Below, piece by piece: positions 8,627-17,258 of a stretch of DNA of 64,000 nucleotides. This DNA is from Floridanema evergladense (GTDB taxonomy: Bacteria; Cyanobacteriota; Cyanobacteriia; Cyanobacteriales; Aerosakkonemataceae). Numbering within the stretch: the first letter of the stretch is position 1; every line of letters begins with the position of its first letter. The stretch lies in assembly GCF_041929205.1 (NCBI RefSeq), contig NZ_JBHFNT010000194.1. One strand, given 5' to 3'. The translations under genes were made by a program, and so were the position numbers. The notes beneath the pieces are model-generated. The model did not search any database. It had not been told where the DNA came from and saw only the letters and a program-made list of their open reading frames with translations.

Positions 8627-10171
8627 TTAAGCGATTAAAGCTCTGTAGTATCTTTGCGCGTGTTCGGCAATTTTATCAGCTCTGTCCAAGGCATTAATAA
8701 TGCGGCGTGCATTACGAAAGTCCCGTTTGCCACTAGAAATATAGTCAGATAGCTTCTTACCAGTGAATGAGCCATCCCGCATCGCCCTTACCATAATTTT
8801 TGCCGCGATCCCATACTCTGCCATTTTTTCTGGATTGCTCACCAAGTCAATGCCCAGTTTGTCAGACCATTTCTTGTAGTTGACTCGACCAGTAACTTGA
8901 CAGAATCCACGCCCCTTAAACCTTACACCGTCTCCGGGCTGAGTGTTTCCCAGGTCTCTTCGCCCTTCATAAGCCTTACCGCTGGCAAACTCAACCATCC
9001 ACTGACCCAAATGAGATTCATGTTCAGATGTAGCGAAAATATATGCAATTTGTCCAGGGTCAGTAACCCCACAGTCCACGCATTCTTGCAAAATCAAAGG
9101 AACTGATCTTTCCGCGTAAGGCTTTAAATCTCTCGGTACAGCGGTCAGAACAGCAGCTACCTTGGCAGGGTCTACTTTACTTGCTGGAGTAGTAGTTGTA
9201 GTTGTGGTAACTGTGGTTGTAGTTGTAGTTGTTCCACCTGACGGTGGCTGTGCTGAATTATTGAGCGCACGTATCGGATTGTTCTTCACCTTAGCCAGAA
9301 TCTCGCTTGCGCTGAGGTACTCTATTATTTCAGCTTTAACAATAGTGCTGTCGCGGTCTTCTTGGTCTTCTTGCAAATCTACCATCACTACAGTTGAGTC
9401 AGATAGAGGATCTGTAGTCACTTCCACAACAACTTGGTCTGCTGGTTGTTCTTGCGTACTCTCAGCTTGAGCGGCTTGCTGTTGTTCCAACCTGATCCTT
9501 TCTTCTTCCAGACGACGCTTCTCTGCCTCCATCTGTTGACGCTGTGCTTCATACTGCGCCTGTAGCACTAACTGCTGGTTGAGCTTTTCCAGAGCTTGTT
9601 CGGCATTCTTTTGTGCTTCTTCTTCGGTTTTCTTTTTGCTGGCGTTTTGTCTTTCTTCTAAGTTGGCAAGGAAGCCTTGTACATCTTGCTTAATGTACTG
9701 CTCGACGCGCTCGGCAAAAGTAGTATAAGCATCGGTATGGTCTTCAAACTGACGATAGGCTCCTGTTAGCTGAAAAAACTCCCAGCCTTCAATTTTCATG
9801 CCCTCGGCAGTATTGCGATAGGTGCGGTAGTTCTCACCATAACCAAAGAATTCTTCTAATGCAGCCGATATTGCTACCGCCTGACTCACACTAAAAGCAG
9901 TCCAGCTTAAGTATATTTGCCAGCGCTCGTCACCTTTGCCCAAACCAACCAATGCCGGAATAATTACCCCGCCAATGATAGTAGTTAATCTAAGGGCATA
10001 ATGGCGATTCCGATTTTTGGTAGCTCGTCCCTCCAGCCACAAAACTTGGTCAAGCCAGCGCTGCTTCAGAAAGTCTTTGCGTAAATCTGATAAGTCAAGT
10101 TGATCTATTAGTCCACCCAATGTCTGTCTCAAATACTGACGATAGTCGTTTTTCTTTGCCATTGTTTTCAT
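8627..10171 (-). CDS. SLATT/DUF4231 two-TM domain fused to coiled coil and GH19 chitinase/lysozyme-like domain
   Basis: Domains in order over 514 residues. Residues 35-165 are a DUF4231 (SLATT superfamily) domain, with RWLDQVLWLEGRA, two membrane helices at about 62-78 and 85-107, and YRTYRNTAEGMKIEGWEFF. Residues 170-240 are a charged coiled coil. Residues 313-329 are an almost pure Thr linker. Residues 335-514 resemble glycoside hydrolase family 19 and phage endolysins, with E383 in ATSEHES, YEGRRDLGN (Glu402) and FKGRGFCQVTGRVNY. Both expected catalytic Glu residues are kept. SLATT domains are known as membrane effectors in bacterial conflict systems; GH19 cleaves chitin or peptidoglycan. 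Starts at 10171 or 10162 are both possible. Confidence 0.8.
   Translation of the reverse strand: MKTMAKKNDYRQYLRQTLGGLIDQLDLSDLRKDFLKQRWLDQVLWLEGRATKNRNRHYALRLTTIIGGVIIPALVGLGKGDERWQIYLSWTAFSVSQAVAISAALEEFFGYGENYRTYRNTAEGMKIEGWEFFQLTGAYRQFEDHTDAYTTFAERVEQYIKQDVQGFLANLEERQNASKKKTEEEAQKNAEQALEKLNQQLVLQAQYEAQRQQMEAEKRRLEEERIRLEQQQAAQAESTQEQPADQVVVEVTTDPLSDSTVVMVDLQEDQEDRDSTIVKAEIIEYLSASEILAKVKNNPIRALNNSAQPPSGGTTTTTTTVTTTTTTTPASKVDPAKVAAVLTAVPRDLKPYAERSVPLILQECVDCGVTDPGQIAYIFATSEHESHLGQWMVEFASGKAYEGRRDLGNTQPGDGVRFKGRGFCQVTGRVNYKKWSDKLGIDLVSNPEKMAEYGIAAKIMVRAMRDGSFTGKKLSDYISSGKRDFRNARRIINALDRADKIAEHAQRYYRALIA
9187..9233. repeat. Thr-codon microsatellite-like tract encoding the linker
   Basis: A short run of ACAACT/ACTACA-type codons (seen on the plus strand as GTAGTTGTAGTTG). 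It encodes fifteen Thr with a single Val break between the coiled coil and the GH19 domain. Such tracts change length easily and would vary the reach of the enzyme domain. Confidence 0.7.
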
Positions 10172-10238
10172 CTGCTCCCGTACTAAAATTTGATTCTATT
10201 TAGTAAAGCGTTGCACCCTTTACAGCTATCAACTCAAC

Positions 10239-13200
10239 TTATTTGCCCGAATCAATGTTTTTGCAAATCTGGCGGGTTTCATTATCTACAGATGTACTTG
10301 TTTGGAGATAATCCCGCAGTAACTTGCATCCCTCTATCTCTAGCTGCTTGTCTGACTGTTTAACTTTTTCTATGTCCCAGAGAATCACGGTGTTATCGCT
10401 GCTAGCGGAGGCAACGGTACGATTGTTTGGGCTGAATGCGACATCATTCACTCCATCGCTATGAACGTAAAAAGGAATCGGTGGTCTGCTGCCATTTAGA
10501 GGCCAAATCAAGATAGTTTTATCAGCACTTGCTACGGCAATGAGCTTATTATCAGGGCTAAAAGCAACTGCGTTTACTGACTCATCCCGTTCCTTAGAGT
10601 CCACGAAAATTAGCTTAACTCCGTCCAGTTTCCAAAGTTTAACCGTGTTATCTACACTACCTGAGAGTAGTTGTTTGCCATTGGGACTAAATGCTAGATG
10701 ATTAACTGCTCCTTTATGGGCTGTCACACTTGAAAGCTGCACTCCGTCTTGATTCCAGAGCTTGATAGTATGATCTGCACTCCCTGTGGCAATCAGCTTA
10801 CCATCTGGGCTAAAGGCAAGGGTTTCGACTTTATCGGTATGCCCTTTAAGGACTTTTAATCTTGTACCATCCCGTCGCCAAAGTTTAGCAGTATTGTCGT
10901 CGCTTGCTGAGGCAATTATTTGCCCATCTGGGCTAAATAACACTCGATTTACTTTATCTTCGTCAAGGAACGGTTTTTGTAATCGAATCCCATCGGGATT
11001 CCAAAGAGTAATTTTCTTGTCTCGACTTCCTGTGACAATAGTCTGACCATCCGGGCTAAATGCTACATCATTAACGTGGTCAGTTTCACGAACGATCTTT
11101 TTCAATGTACCATCTGGTTGCCACAGTCTTAAAGTCCCGTCTTCACTGGCAGAAGCAATTAATTGTTTTTTCTTGTCTTTGTCAGGACTGAAAGCAACTG
11201 CGTTTACGGATTTTTGATGCCCAATGAGGATATTCAAGAAGGGTGTTTCGCGTCTCCAGAGTCTCACCGTGTTGTCTTCACTGCCTGAAATAACTGTTTT
11301 TCCATTAGGAGTAAACACTACATTTCTGACGCGATCGCTATGTCCAAGAAGACTTATTAATAATTGACCATTCAGGTTCCATAGTTTGATGCTTCGATCG
11401 CCACCAGAAGAAGCAATTGTTTTACTATCTGGACTGAAGGCTACTGCTGTCACTGAGCCGTTATGTCCTGTAAAGGTGTTGACCAGAGTGCCATCTGCCT
11501 TCCACAGTTTAATGGTACCGTCATCACTAGCGGAAGCTATCCATTTACCGTCGGGGCTGAAGGCGATCGCGTTTAATTCATCAGTATTTCCGGTCAGGGT
11601 TTTGAGTAATGTCCCATCTGATTTCCACAGTTTTATGGTTCGATCGTTACCCGCTGAAGCAATCAATTTACCGTCCGGGCTGAAGATGACAGCTTTTACC
11701 GCCTCAGTATGTCCAGTTAAGGTTTTGAGTAAAGTCCCATCTGACTTCCACAATTTCACTGTCTTACCGTTACTGGCGGAAGCCAAGGTCTGACTATCTG
11801 GGCTGAAGGCAACGGCTTCCACTTTACTATTATGTCCAGTCAAAGTTTTGAGTAAAGTCCCATCTGGCTTCCAGAGTTTGATAGTTTCGTCTACGCTTGC
11901 GGAAGCCATCTGTTTCCCGTCAGGACTAAAAGCTAAATAATTGACTGAACCTTTATGGTCAGTAAGAGTTTTCAGGAGTTTACCATCCTGATTCCAAAGT
12001 TTGATGGTGTTATCTTCGCTGCCAGAAGCGACGATCTTACCGTCGGGACTAACCGCAACAGCAAGTACTGTTGCTTTGTGTCCGTTAGTTCCAGAGAAGC
12101 GGTTAAATTGTCTTGAGGCAAAAACAGCCTGTTGCAGTACGCTTTCAACTTTTTGTTTGAGTTCGGGTTCTGGCTTTTTGATTTTGTGTAGTACTTGATT
12201 TGCTTTGAGTGCTTCTAGTAGGGCATCTAGTCTTTTATGGGAAAGAAATAGCGCATCCGAGTAGTCAGCCAATGCTTGAGCTGTGGCTATGTTTGCTTGA
12301 AGCTCTTTTCTGGTAGCTTGATTAAACAGGAAGAAAGATATTACTCCCAATGCTGTGGCAATCACAAATCCTACACTCACGGCAGCCAGGAACATTTTTT
12401 GTCGTTTGGCGCTTTTTTTCTCTTCTATCAGCCTTGCTTCGGCTTCTTTGAGCTTTTCTGCCTGCAAGCGTACCAGTTCAGCTTGCCTCTGCTTCTCAGC
12501 TTCTTCAGCTGCGACGATCGCTTTTTGACTTTCCTCAATAAATTCTTCCTGTAAAGCGGTTGGTGGGGGTTGTTTTTTCTCTTCTAAAGCTGTTTTCAAC
12601 CAGTCTTGAGCCAGGATAAATTCGCTCCCGCGCAGTAGTAAGTCGCTATTCTTGCCTTTTTCTTCCCATTCCAATGTCCGTTGTGACCATTTGGTATGAT
12701 TGTGGACGTGATCGCGATCGGTATCGAGAGTCCTAATCAGTTCGCCGAATGTGGTGGCAAAGTTAGTACTTTTCTGATGAAAATCAATCCACTGAATTTT
12801 CGCTAATTCTGGATGCAACTCGGCTGGGTTCACTGGTTGGTAGAGTAAGGTTACGAACCGCTTATTCAGCTTGGCTGCATATTCTACTTCGTCGGCACAG
12901 TAGGGGGAGTTGATCGATCGAGGTGAAATAATAAATAAAAAGTTGTCTGAAATTTCAATCCCCCGATAAATTTCCTGCTGAAAATCCGTACCCGAAGCAA
13001 TACTTTCTTGGTCAAACCAAGTGGTTTTTCCCTGCATCTGCAACCCATCATTCAGTTTACGCGCAAAGTCTGAATCAGAGCGGGAGTAAGAAACAAACAC
13101 ATCTAGCGAGGTTAGAGGCGGTTGTCGCAGACTTTCGTTAATAAATTCTTCCATTAACGGTGTCGGCGGATTTAGCACTCTCTTATTTGCTACTTTTAAC

Positions 13201-14417
13201 CATGCTTCCGCACTCCGTAAGTTATATCCTCTCAGAAGAATACTAGGATTATCATTTTGCTGTTTCCACTTCAGCGCTTTTGTCAACAGCATTTTATGCT
13301 CGTTGTAGTAAGCCTCGTCCTGATGAAAAATTTTCAATAGTTCGCTTTCATCCAGTAAGTAATCGCTTGCGTTTACATTGTCCGTTAAGTCAATATACTG
13401 CACATAACGCAAACTCTCTGGTATCTCTTTCTTAGAAATATGTTTCACTAATAGTGGAACGAGCCGCTTGTTCAAGGAAAGAGCATAGTTAAGTTCCTGC
13501 TCGCAGAATTCCGATTTTAATGCCTCTGGCGAAAGCAGATAGACAACATTATCTGCCTGTTCAATTCCACGCCGAACAGCTTTATCGTAAGCTTCTCCTT
13601 TCTGAATATCGGTGGTATTTGTCCAGACTGTGATGCTGTCACGCCTTAAGCTGTTGCGAATTTTCTCCATCACCTCTTTATCTTCATAGGCATAGGCGAG
13701 GAACACCTGTGTCATCAGGTTTTGACCATTTTTAATACTTTCGGTGATGTACTCGCAATGTAAGTCTGTCGGCGTACAAGGTGCTTGTTCTCCCTTAAAA
13801 CGGACTTTTAACCATTCTTGTGCTTCCTGGCGTTCTTCTCCTACTAGTAAGTAACGCGACAGCTTTTGATTTCTCTCCCACTCTAAGGCTTTGGCTAGAA
13901 AGAAGGTATGTTTGTGTACATAATCTTTGTGTCTAGCTATGATACTTAGCAGTCCTTCTAGTGACTTATCAAAATCATCAACTCCTTCGCGGAAATACAC
14001 CCAGTTGATTTTGCCGATTCCTGGGTGCATATTGGGAAAACTGGAATGGAGTCCCTTAGCTTTATAAGCTTCCCATTCTTCATCTGTTCCATTTGGGTAG
14101 CGCTGTTGCCAGGTGTCGCGACTAATCTGCTCGACGTGCAGCAAGGGGATGATTCGTTTGTGGCGCTTGAAGGCGAGTTCGATTTCTTTGCCACAATAGG
14201 GAGAATTGATGGAATGGGGGGCTATGATAAATAGAAAGTTATCCGCCTTTTCAATACCGTCGTCAATTTGATTTTGGAAGTCTACACCCAAAGGGATATC
14301 ATTTTGGTCAAACCAAATCCTTAACCCTTGCTCTATTAATCGAGCATGAAGTTTTGTAGCAAAAGCTTTACTGTCTGCTCGACCATAAGATATGAAGGCA
14401 TCGCAAAAGTTATTCAT
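10239..14417 (-). CDS. Triple-TIR, membrane-anchored protein with 14 WD40 repeats
   Basis: 1392 residues. Three TIR domains (about 1-165, 233-365, 437-565) keep the candidate catalytic Glu: E78 in SPYCGKE, E308 in SEFCEQE, E510 in SPYCADE. Each TIR is followed by a related linker of about 65 residues (ALEW...LLRG...WLK...EFI.ES), so a TIR-plus-linker unit was triplicated. TIR1 and TIR3 are close to each other; TIR2 has diverged. A coiled coil (630-672) and one membrane helix (about 676-698) precede a helical ADYSDALFLSHKRLDALLEALKA segment. Fourteen WD40 repeats (about 780-1355) follow, enough for two propellers. TIR domains can degrade NAD or signal; WD40 presumably senses. It is first in the leftward cluster, and no NTPase domain was found. 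Confidence 0.88.
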   Translation of the reverse strand: MNNFCDAFISYGRADSKAFATKLHARLIEQGLRIWFDQNDIPLGVDFQNQIDDGIEKADNFLFIIAPHSINSPYCGKEIELAFKRHKRIIPLLHVEQISRDTWQQRYPNGTDEEWEAYKAKGLHSSFPNMHPGIGKINWVYFREGVDDFDKSLEGLLSIIARHKDYVHKHTFFLAKALEWERNQKLSRYLLVGEERQEAQEWLKVRFKGEQAPCTPTDLHCEYITESIKNGQNLMTQVFLAYAYEDKEVMEKIRNSLRRDSITVWTNTTDIQKGEAYDKAVRRGIEQADNVVYLLSPEALKSEFCEQELNYALSLNKRLVPLLVKHISKKEIPESLRYVQYIDLTDNVNASDYLLDESELLKIFHQDEAYYNEHKMLLTKALKWKQQNDNPSILLRGYNLRSAEAWLKVANKRVLNPPTPLMEEFINESLRQPPLTSLDVFVSYSRSDSDFARKLNDGLQMQGKTTWFDQESIASGTDFQQEIYRGIEISDNFLFIISPRSINSPYCADEVEYAAKLNKRFVTLLYQPVNPAELHPELAKIQWIDFHQKSTNFATTFGELIRTLDTDRDHVHNHTKWSQRTLEWEEKGKNSDLLLRGSEFILAQDWLKTALEEKKQPPPTALQEEFIEESQKAIVAAEEAEKQRQAELVRLQAEKLKEAEARLIEEKKSAKRQKMFLAAVSVGFVIATALGVISFFLFNQATRKELQANIATAQALADYSDALFLSHKRLDALLEALKANQVLHKIKKPEPELKQKVESVLQQAVFASRQFNRFSGTNGHKATVLAVAVSPDGKIVASGSEDNTIKLWNQDGKLLKTLTDHKGSVNYLAFSPDGKQMASASVDETIKLWKPDGTLLKTLTGHNSKVEAVAFSPDSQTLASASNGKTVKLWKSDGTLLKTLTGHTEAVKAVIFSPDGKLIASAGNDRTIKLWKSDGTLLKTLTGNTDELNAIAFSPDGKWIASASDDGTIKLWKADGTLVNTFTGHNGSVTAVAFSPDSKTIASSGGDRSIKLWNLNGQLLISLLGHSDRVRNVVFTPNGKTVISGSEDNTVRLWRRETPFLNILIGHQKSVNAVAFSPDKDKKKQLIASASEDGTLRLWQPDGTLKKIVRETDHVNDVAFSPDGQTIVTGSRDKKITLWNPDGIRLQKPFLDEDKVNRVLFSPDGQIIASASDDNTAKLWRRDGTRLKVLKGHTDKVETLAFSPDGKLIATGSADHTIKLWNQDGVQLSSVTAHKGAVNHLAFSPNGKQLLSGSVDNTVKLWKLDGVKLIFVDSKERDESVNAVAFSPDNKLIAVASADKTILIWPLNGSRPPIPFYVHSDGVNDVAFSPNNRTVASASSDNTVILWDIEKVKQSDKQLEIEGCKLLRDYLQTSTSVDNETRQICKNIDSGK

Positions 14418-14880
14418 TCTACTTATTGATTTTTGGGTAGATACACAACTTGTTTTGAGACTTTAAGGTAGATGCACGTAGGAAAAGAGTAAATAGTTAC
14501 TTACTAAGGTAAGCAGCAAGTTATTCCCACAGGAAGATGTAATTTTAAGTTTGTATTAGTACGACAATATCACATCATACTTAAGCAAATCAACTAGTTG
14601 AAGATTTCTGTTTTGTTGTTAACGATCGCTATTTCTACCTATTGACCTTGCTAGGATGCGGTAATTCTTAGTTTCGCTGATAATTAATTAGGGTTCTTCT
14701 TGAAAACTATCAATCCATTGCACTTTTTGTTAAGAGGGAAAGAAAATTCTTGTGATTTAAGACACAGGGAGATTGTGATAAAACTAGAAGCGATCGCAGT
14801 AAATTTAGTTCACGCTGTATAGTAGAAAAGATTAACAAGTTGTTTTTTGCGAGGCATAAACTTTACCTTTAATTCTTTCT
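14418..14880. other. Intergenic region between divergent TIR cluster and STAS gene
   Basis: 463 bp, AT-rich, with two HIP1-like GATCGC sites and no convincing ORF or hairpin. Because the genes on both sides are transcribed outward, it must hold promoters for the TIR/SLATT cluster (left) and the STAS gene (right). I could not pick out clear -35/-10 pairs. Confidence 0.5.
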
Positions 14881-14901
14881 GTGCAGTCATTGGAGATTCC
14901 C

Positions 14902-15237
14902 ATGCAACGTCTCATGGACTCGATCCCCAACTTCTCTCACTCAGGCAACAGCTTGGAAGAAAAGCGCCCCCGTACTATTGTTCTCAGACCTAATGGTTGT
15001 CTTGATAGTGAGAGTAGTCTATCTTTTACCAAGGCTCTCGAACAAGCCCTAGAGTTAACTACTGATACTGTAGTTGTAGACCTTTTATGGGTAGATTTTG
15101 TAGAAGCTGAGGGAATTTCTTGCTTAATTGCAGCGTTGAAACAAGCCTCTGCTTTAGGTAAAAATCTCTCTTTGCGATTTATGGATGTAACGACGCAAGC
15201 GGCAGTTGAAGCTGCGTACAATCGACAGTGCGTTTAA
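14902..15237 (+). CDS. STAS-domain protein (anti-sigma factor antagonist-like)
   Basis: 111 residues from the ATG at 14902, which has a GGAG at 14893-14896. A GTG seven codons upstream (14881) is an alternative start without a clear site. The protein is a single STAS domain: strand TIVLRPNGCLD, helix, strand TDTVVVDLLWVDF, then helix. Family members bind anti-sigma kinases and are switched by phosphorylation of a Ser in the DSSG loop. Here that loop reads EAEG, so the phosphorylatable Ser is absent. No kinase, phosphatase or sigma gene is adjacent. A hairpin follows the stop. Confidence 0.8.
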   Translation: MQRLMDSIPNFSHSGNSLEEKRPRTIVLRPNGCLDSESSLSFTKALEQALELTTDTVVVDLLWVDFVEAEGISCLIAALKQASALGKNLSLRFMDVTTQAAVEAAYNRQCV

Positions 15238-15293
15238 AGTTTTTCTTCCATTAATAATCACTACACCTGAGCTTTCAACAGGTAATCAATTTC

Positions 15294-15321
15294 GCCTCAT
15301 CTGCTTTTTAGTAGGTGAGGC
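15294..15321 (+). terminator. Hairpin downstream of the STAS gene
   Basis: Nine-base arms (GCCTCATCT / AGGTGAGGC, one G-U pair) around a loop of ten bases, followed by TGATTGTTT. It lies about 57 bp after the stop; there is no long T run, so the call is moderate. Confidence 0.5.
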
Positions 15322-15379
15322 TGATTGTTTATTGGGGAAATTTTTGACTTAATGTTAGAGTTCTTTTGCTTGTAAAAAA

Positions 15380-15466
15380 TTGCACTAAGAGGCAGAGCCT
15401 CGATTTTTCGTTCCCAGGTTGAACCTGGGAACGAGGATTGGGGAGGTTCCACCTCCAAAAGTGCAA
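15380..15466. repeat. Three-palindrome dispersed element, copy 1 (inverted orientation)
   Basis: Contains in order a 13-nt palindrome (15389-15401, GAGGCAGAGCCTC), a 25-nt near-perfect palindrome (15409-15433, arms CGTTCCCAGGTT) and a 15-nt palindrome (15442-15456, GGAGGTTCCACCTCC). The ends TTGCACT and AGTGCAA are inverted repeats. Related copies lie at 23701-23803 and about 44206-44271 in the opposite orientation. No ORF: it resembles a non-coding, possibly MITE/REP-like element. Confidence 0.85.
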
Positions 15467-15777
15467 GATCTCAGAATGGGTATGGTTAATATATGGAGTA
15501 AAAAGGGAATACTCTAAAATAGCGAATTAATAGGTTCAATATGCTTTTACTAAAACATTATTTAATTGTTCATTTAGTAAAATATTTTTGCCCCTCATCT
15601 ATTTTTGCTTAACTTTTTAACTAATAGGTAATGAACAACTATCCAAGGATGGGATTTTTGTCGGCAAATTTGAACAGTAGTTATTCCGGTAGAGTGCTGT
15701 TTAGTAAGTAAGTTGCTGTTTATTGTTCAGTTATTACTAATCTGAGAGCCAATTATACGGGATTTTATTTAACAAGT

Positions 15778-17202
15778 ATGAGGAAATTAGTGGTTGTCAA
15801 TTCTAATTTGTCAAGTTCGGTAGAGAGTGGAGTAATTACAGAGAGTGCGATCGTACCGGAAACAGTAATAAAATCAAAAACTCTACCTAAATTTACTAAA
15901 GAAGAAATTCGCACAAGTTTAACAGCATCTACCTGGGATGGGATTTTTGCAGCGATCTTTTCTAGTATTACTACTGGAGTTCTGTTGAGTAATTTGCTGC
16001 TACAATTGGGGGCTACTCCCGTGCAAATTGGGATGTTATCTTCAGTTCCAATGGTAGTAAATTTACTGCAACCTTTGGGAGCATATCTTTCTGGATTCAC
16101 TACAAGTCGTCATTGGTATGGTTTTTGGGTGTTTGGAATTTCTCGATCGCTGTGGTTAGTTTTGGCGATCGCTATTGCCTTTTCCCAGAAAAACGATAAC
16201 TTAGTACAATTGACACTATTAATTGTCTTTGCCAGTAATTTGTTAGGCGCATTTGGATCTGCTTCTTGGTTTAGTTGGATAGCGAAGTTAGTTCCTGAAA
16301 AATTGCGCGGTAGATATTTTGGCATTCGCAATAGTGCTGCTAATTTGGTGGGACTAATTGGTATGCCGTTAATCAGTCTAATAATATCAGTTTGGCCTGG
16401 AGGAATACTACAAGGTTACAGTTTATTATTGTTTTTGGGTGTGATTGCTGGTTTTATCAGTTTAATCTGTCAATTTTTCATGGCTGATGTTAACCCAAAA
16501 GCAGAAATAATCACGGTTACTGAGTCATTAGAAGAGAATGATAGCCAATCTTTGATTAGCAATTTTAAGTCTTTAATTTCCAATAATTTTTTCCGATTCT
16601 TACTTTACTTCGGGTTTTGGGCTTTTGCTGTTAATGTGGGCAATCCCTTTTTTAATCTTTACCTGTTGGATAACTTAAATATTAATGTGACTTGGGTAAC
16701 AGTCTATAGCAGTTTATCGGCAGCAGCAAATTTATTGATGTTAGTTTTCTGGGGAAAGTTAGCAGATAAAATTGGCAATCGTCCGCTGTTAATTTTAGTG
16801 GGAGTTGTCGTGGCGTTAATGCCGTTGCTTTGGTTGGGAACTGGTTATAATCCGATTTGTCTTTGGGTAGGATTTCCCTTTTTACATTTATTGAGTGGTG
16901 GAGTTTGGTCAGCGATCGATCTATGCAGCAATAATATTCAAATGAGTGTAGCACCAAGTCACAATCAAGCTACTTATTTTGCGATCGCATCCGCTGTCGC
17001 TGGAATCTGTGGCGCTTTTGGGGCAACAGTGGGCGGATTTTTAGCCCAACAACCCTTTTTTGCTGGTTTACCTGGTTTATTTGCCCTCACTAGTGTACTG
17101 CGATTATTAGCTTTACTTCCCTTAATTTTAGTTTGGGAACACCGCAGTCACTCTGTAAGAGGAATGCTGCAAGGATTGTGGGAAACTACAAGTAGCAATT
17201 AG
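15778..17202 (+). CDS. Major facilitator superfamily transporter
   Basis: 474 residues with about 12 hydrophobic segments after a polar N-terminal tail of about 45 residues. The MFS signature region between helices 2 and 3 is loose; GRYFGIRNSAANLVGL and the second-half motif GKLADKIGNRPLLILVG are typical. It resembles permeases of unknown substrate common in cyanobacteria. It is a single gene, convergent with the GDSL esterase gene, and both share the inverted repeat at 17211-17245. A 42-nt piece near its 3' end (16947-16988) recurs at 18476-18517, suggesting a former second copy nearby. Confidence 0.85.
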   Translation: MRKLVVVNSNLSSSVESGVITESAIVPETVIKSKTLPKFTKEEIRTSLTASTWDGIFAAIFSSITTGVLLSNLLLQLGATPVQIGMLSSVPMVVNLLQPLGAYLSGFTTSRHWYGFWVFGISRSLWLVLAIAIAFSQKNDNLVQLTLLIVFASNLLGAFGSASWFSWIAKLVPEKLRGRYFGIRNSAANLVGLIGMPLISLIISVWPGGILQGYSLLLFLGVIAGFISLICQFFMADVNPKAEIITVTESLEENDSQSLISNFKSLISNNFFRFLLYFGFWAFAVNVGNPFFNLYLLDNLNINVTWVTVYSSLSAAANLLMLVFWGKLADKIGNRPLLILVGVVVALMPLLWLGTGYNPICLWVGFPFLHLLSGGVWSAIDLCSNNIQMSVAPSHNQATYFAIASAVAGICGAFGATVGGFLAQQPFFAGLPGLFALTSVLRLLALLPLILVWEHRSHSVRGMLQGLWETTSSN

Positions 17203-17210
17203 TAGGTGCA

Positions 17211-17245
17211 TGGAACAAGGAAAAGAAATTTTTTTCCTTGTTCCA
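17211..17245. terminator. Bidirectional terminator between MFS and esterase genes
   Basis: Arms TGGAACAAGGAAAA and TTTTCCTTGTTCCA form a 14-bp perfect stem with a short A/T loop. It is placed 9 bp after the MFS stop and 13 bp before the convergent esterase stop, so it can serve both. Confidence 0.85.
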
Positions 17246-17258
17246 GCTTCAGAGCTTT

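Noticed and set aside
9162..9470. Plus-strand ORF rich in Val
   Set aside because: Exact antisense of the Thr linker and its flanks in the SLATT-GH19 gene; the apparent Val run is a mirror of Thr codons.
6884..10171. GH19 and lysozyme-like genes taken as a prophage lysis module
   Set aside because: No holin, integrase, portal, capsid or tail genes nearby, and the genes are joined to TIR and SLATT domains.
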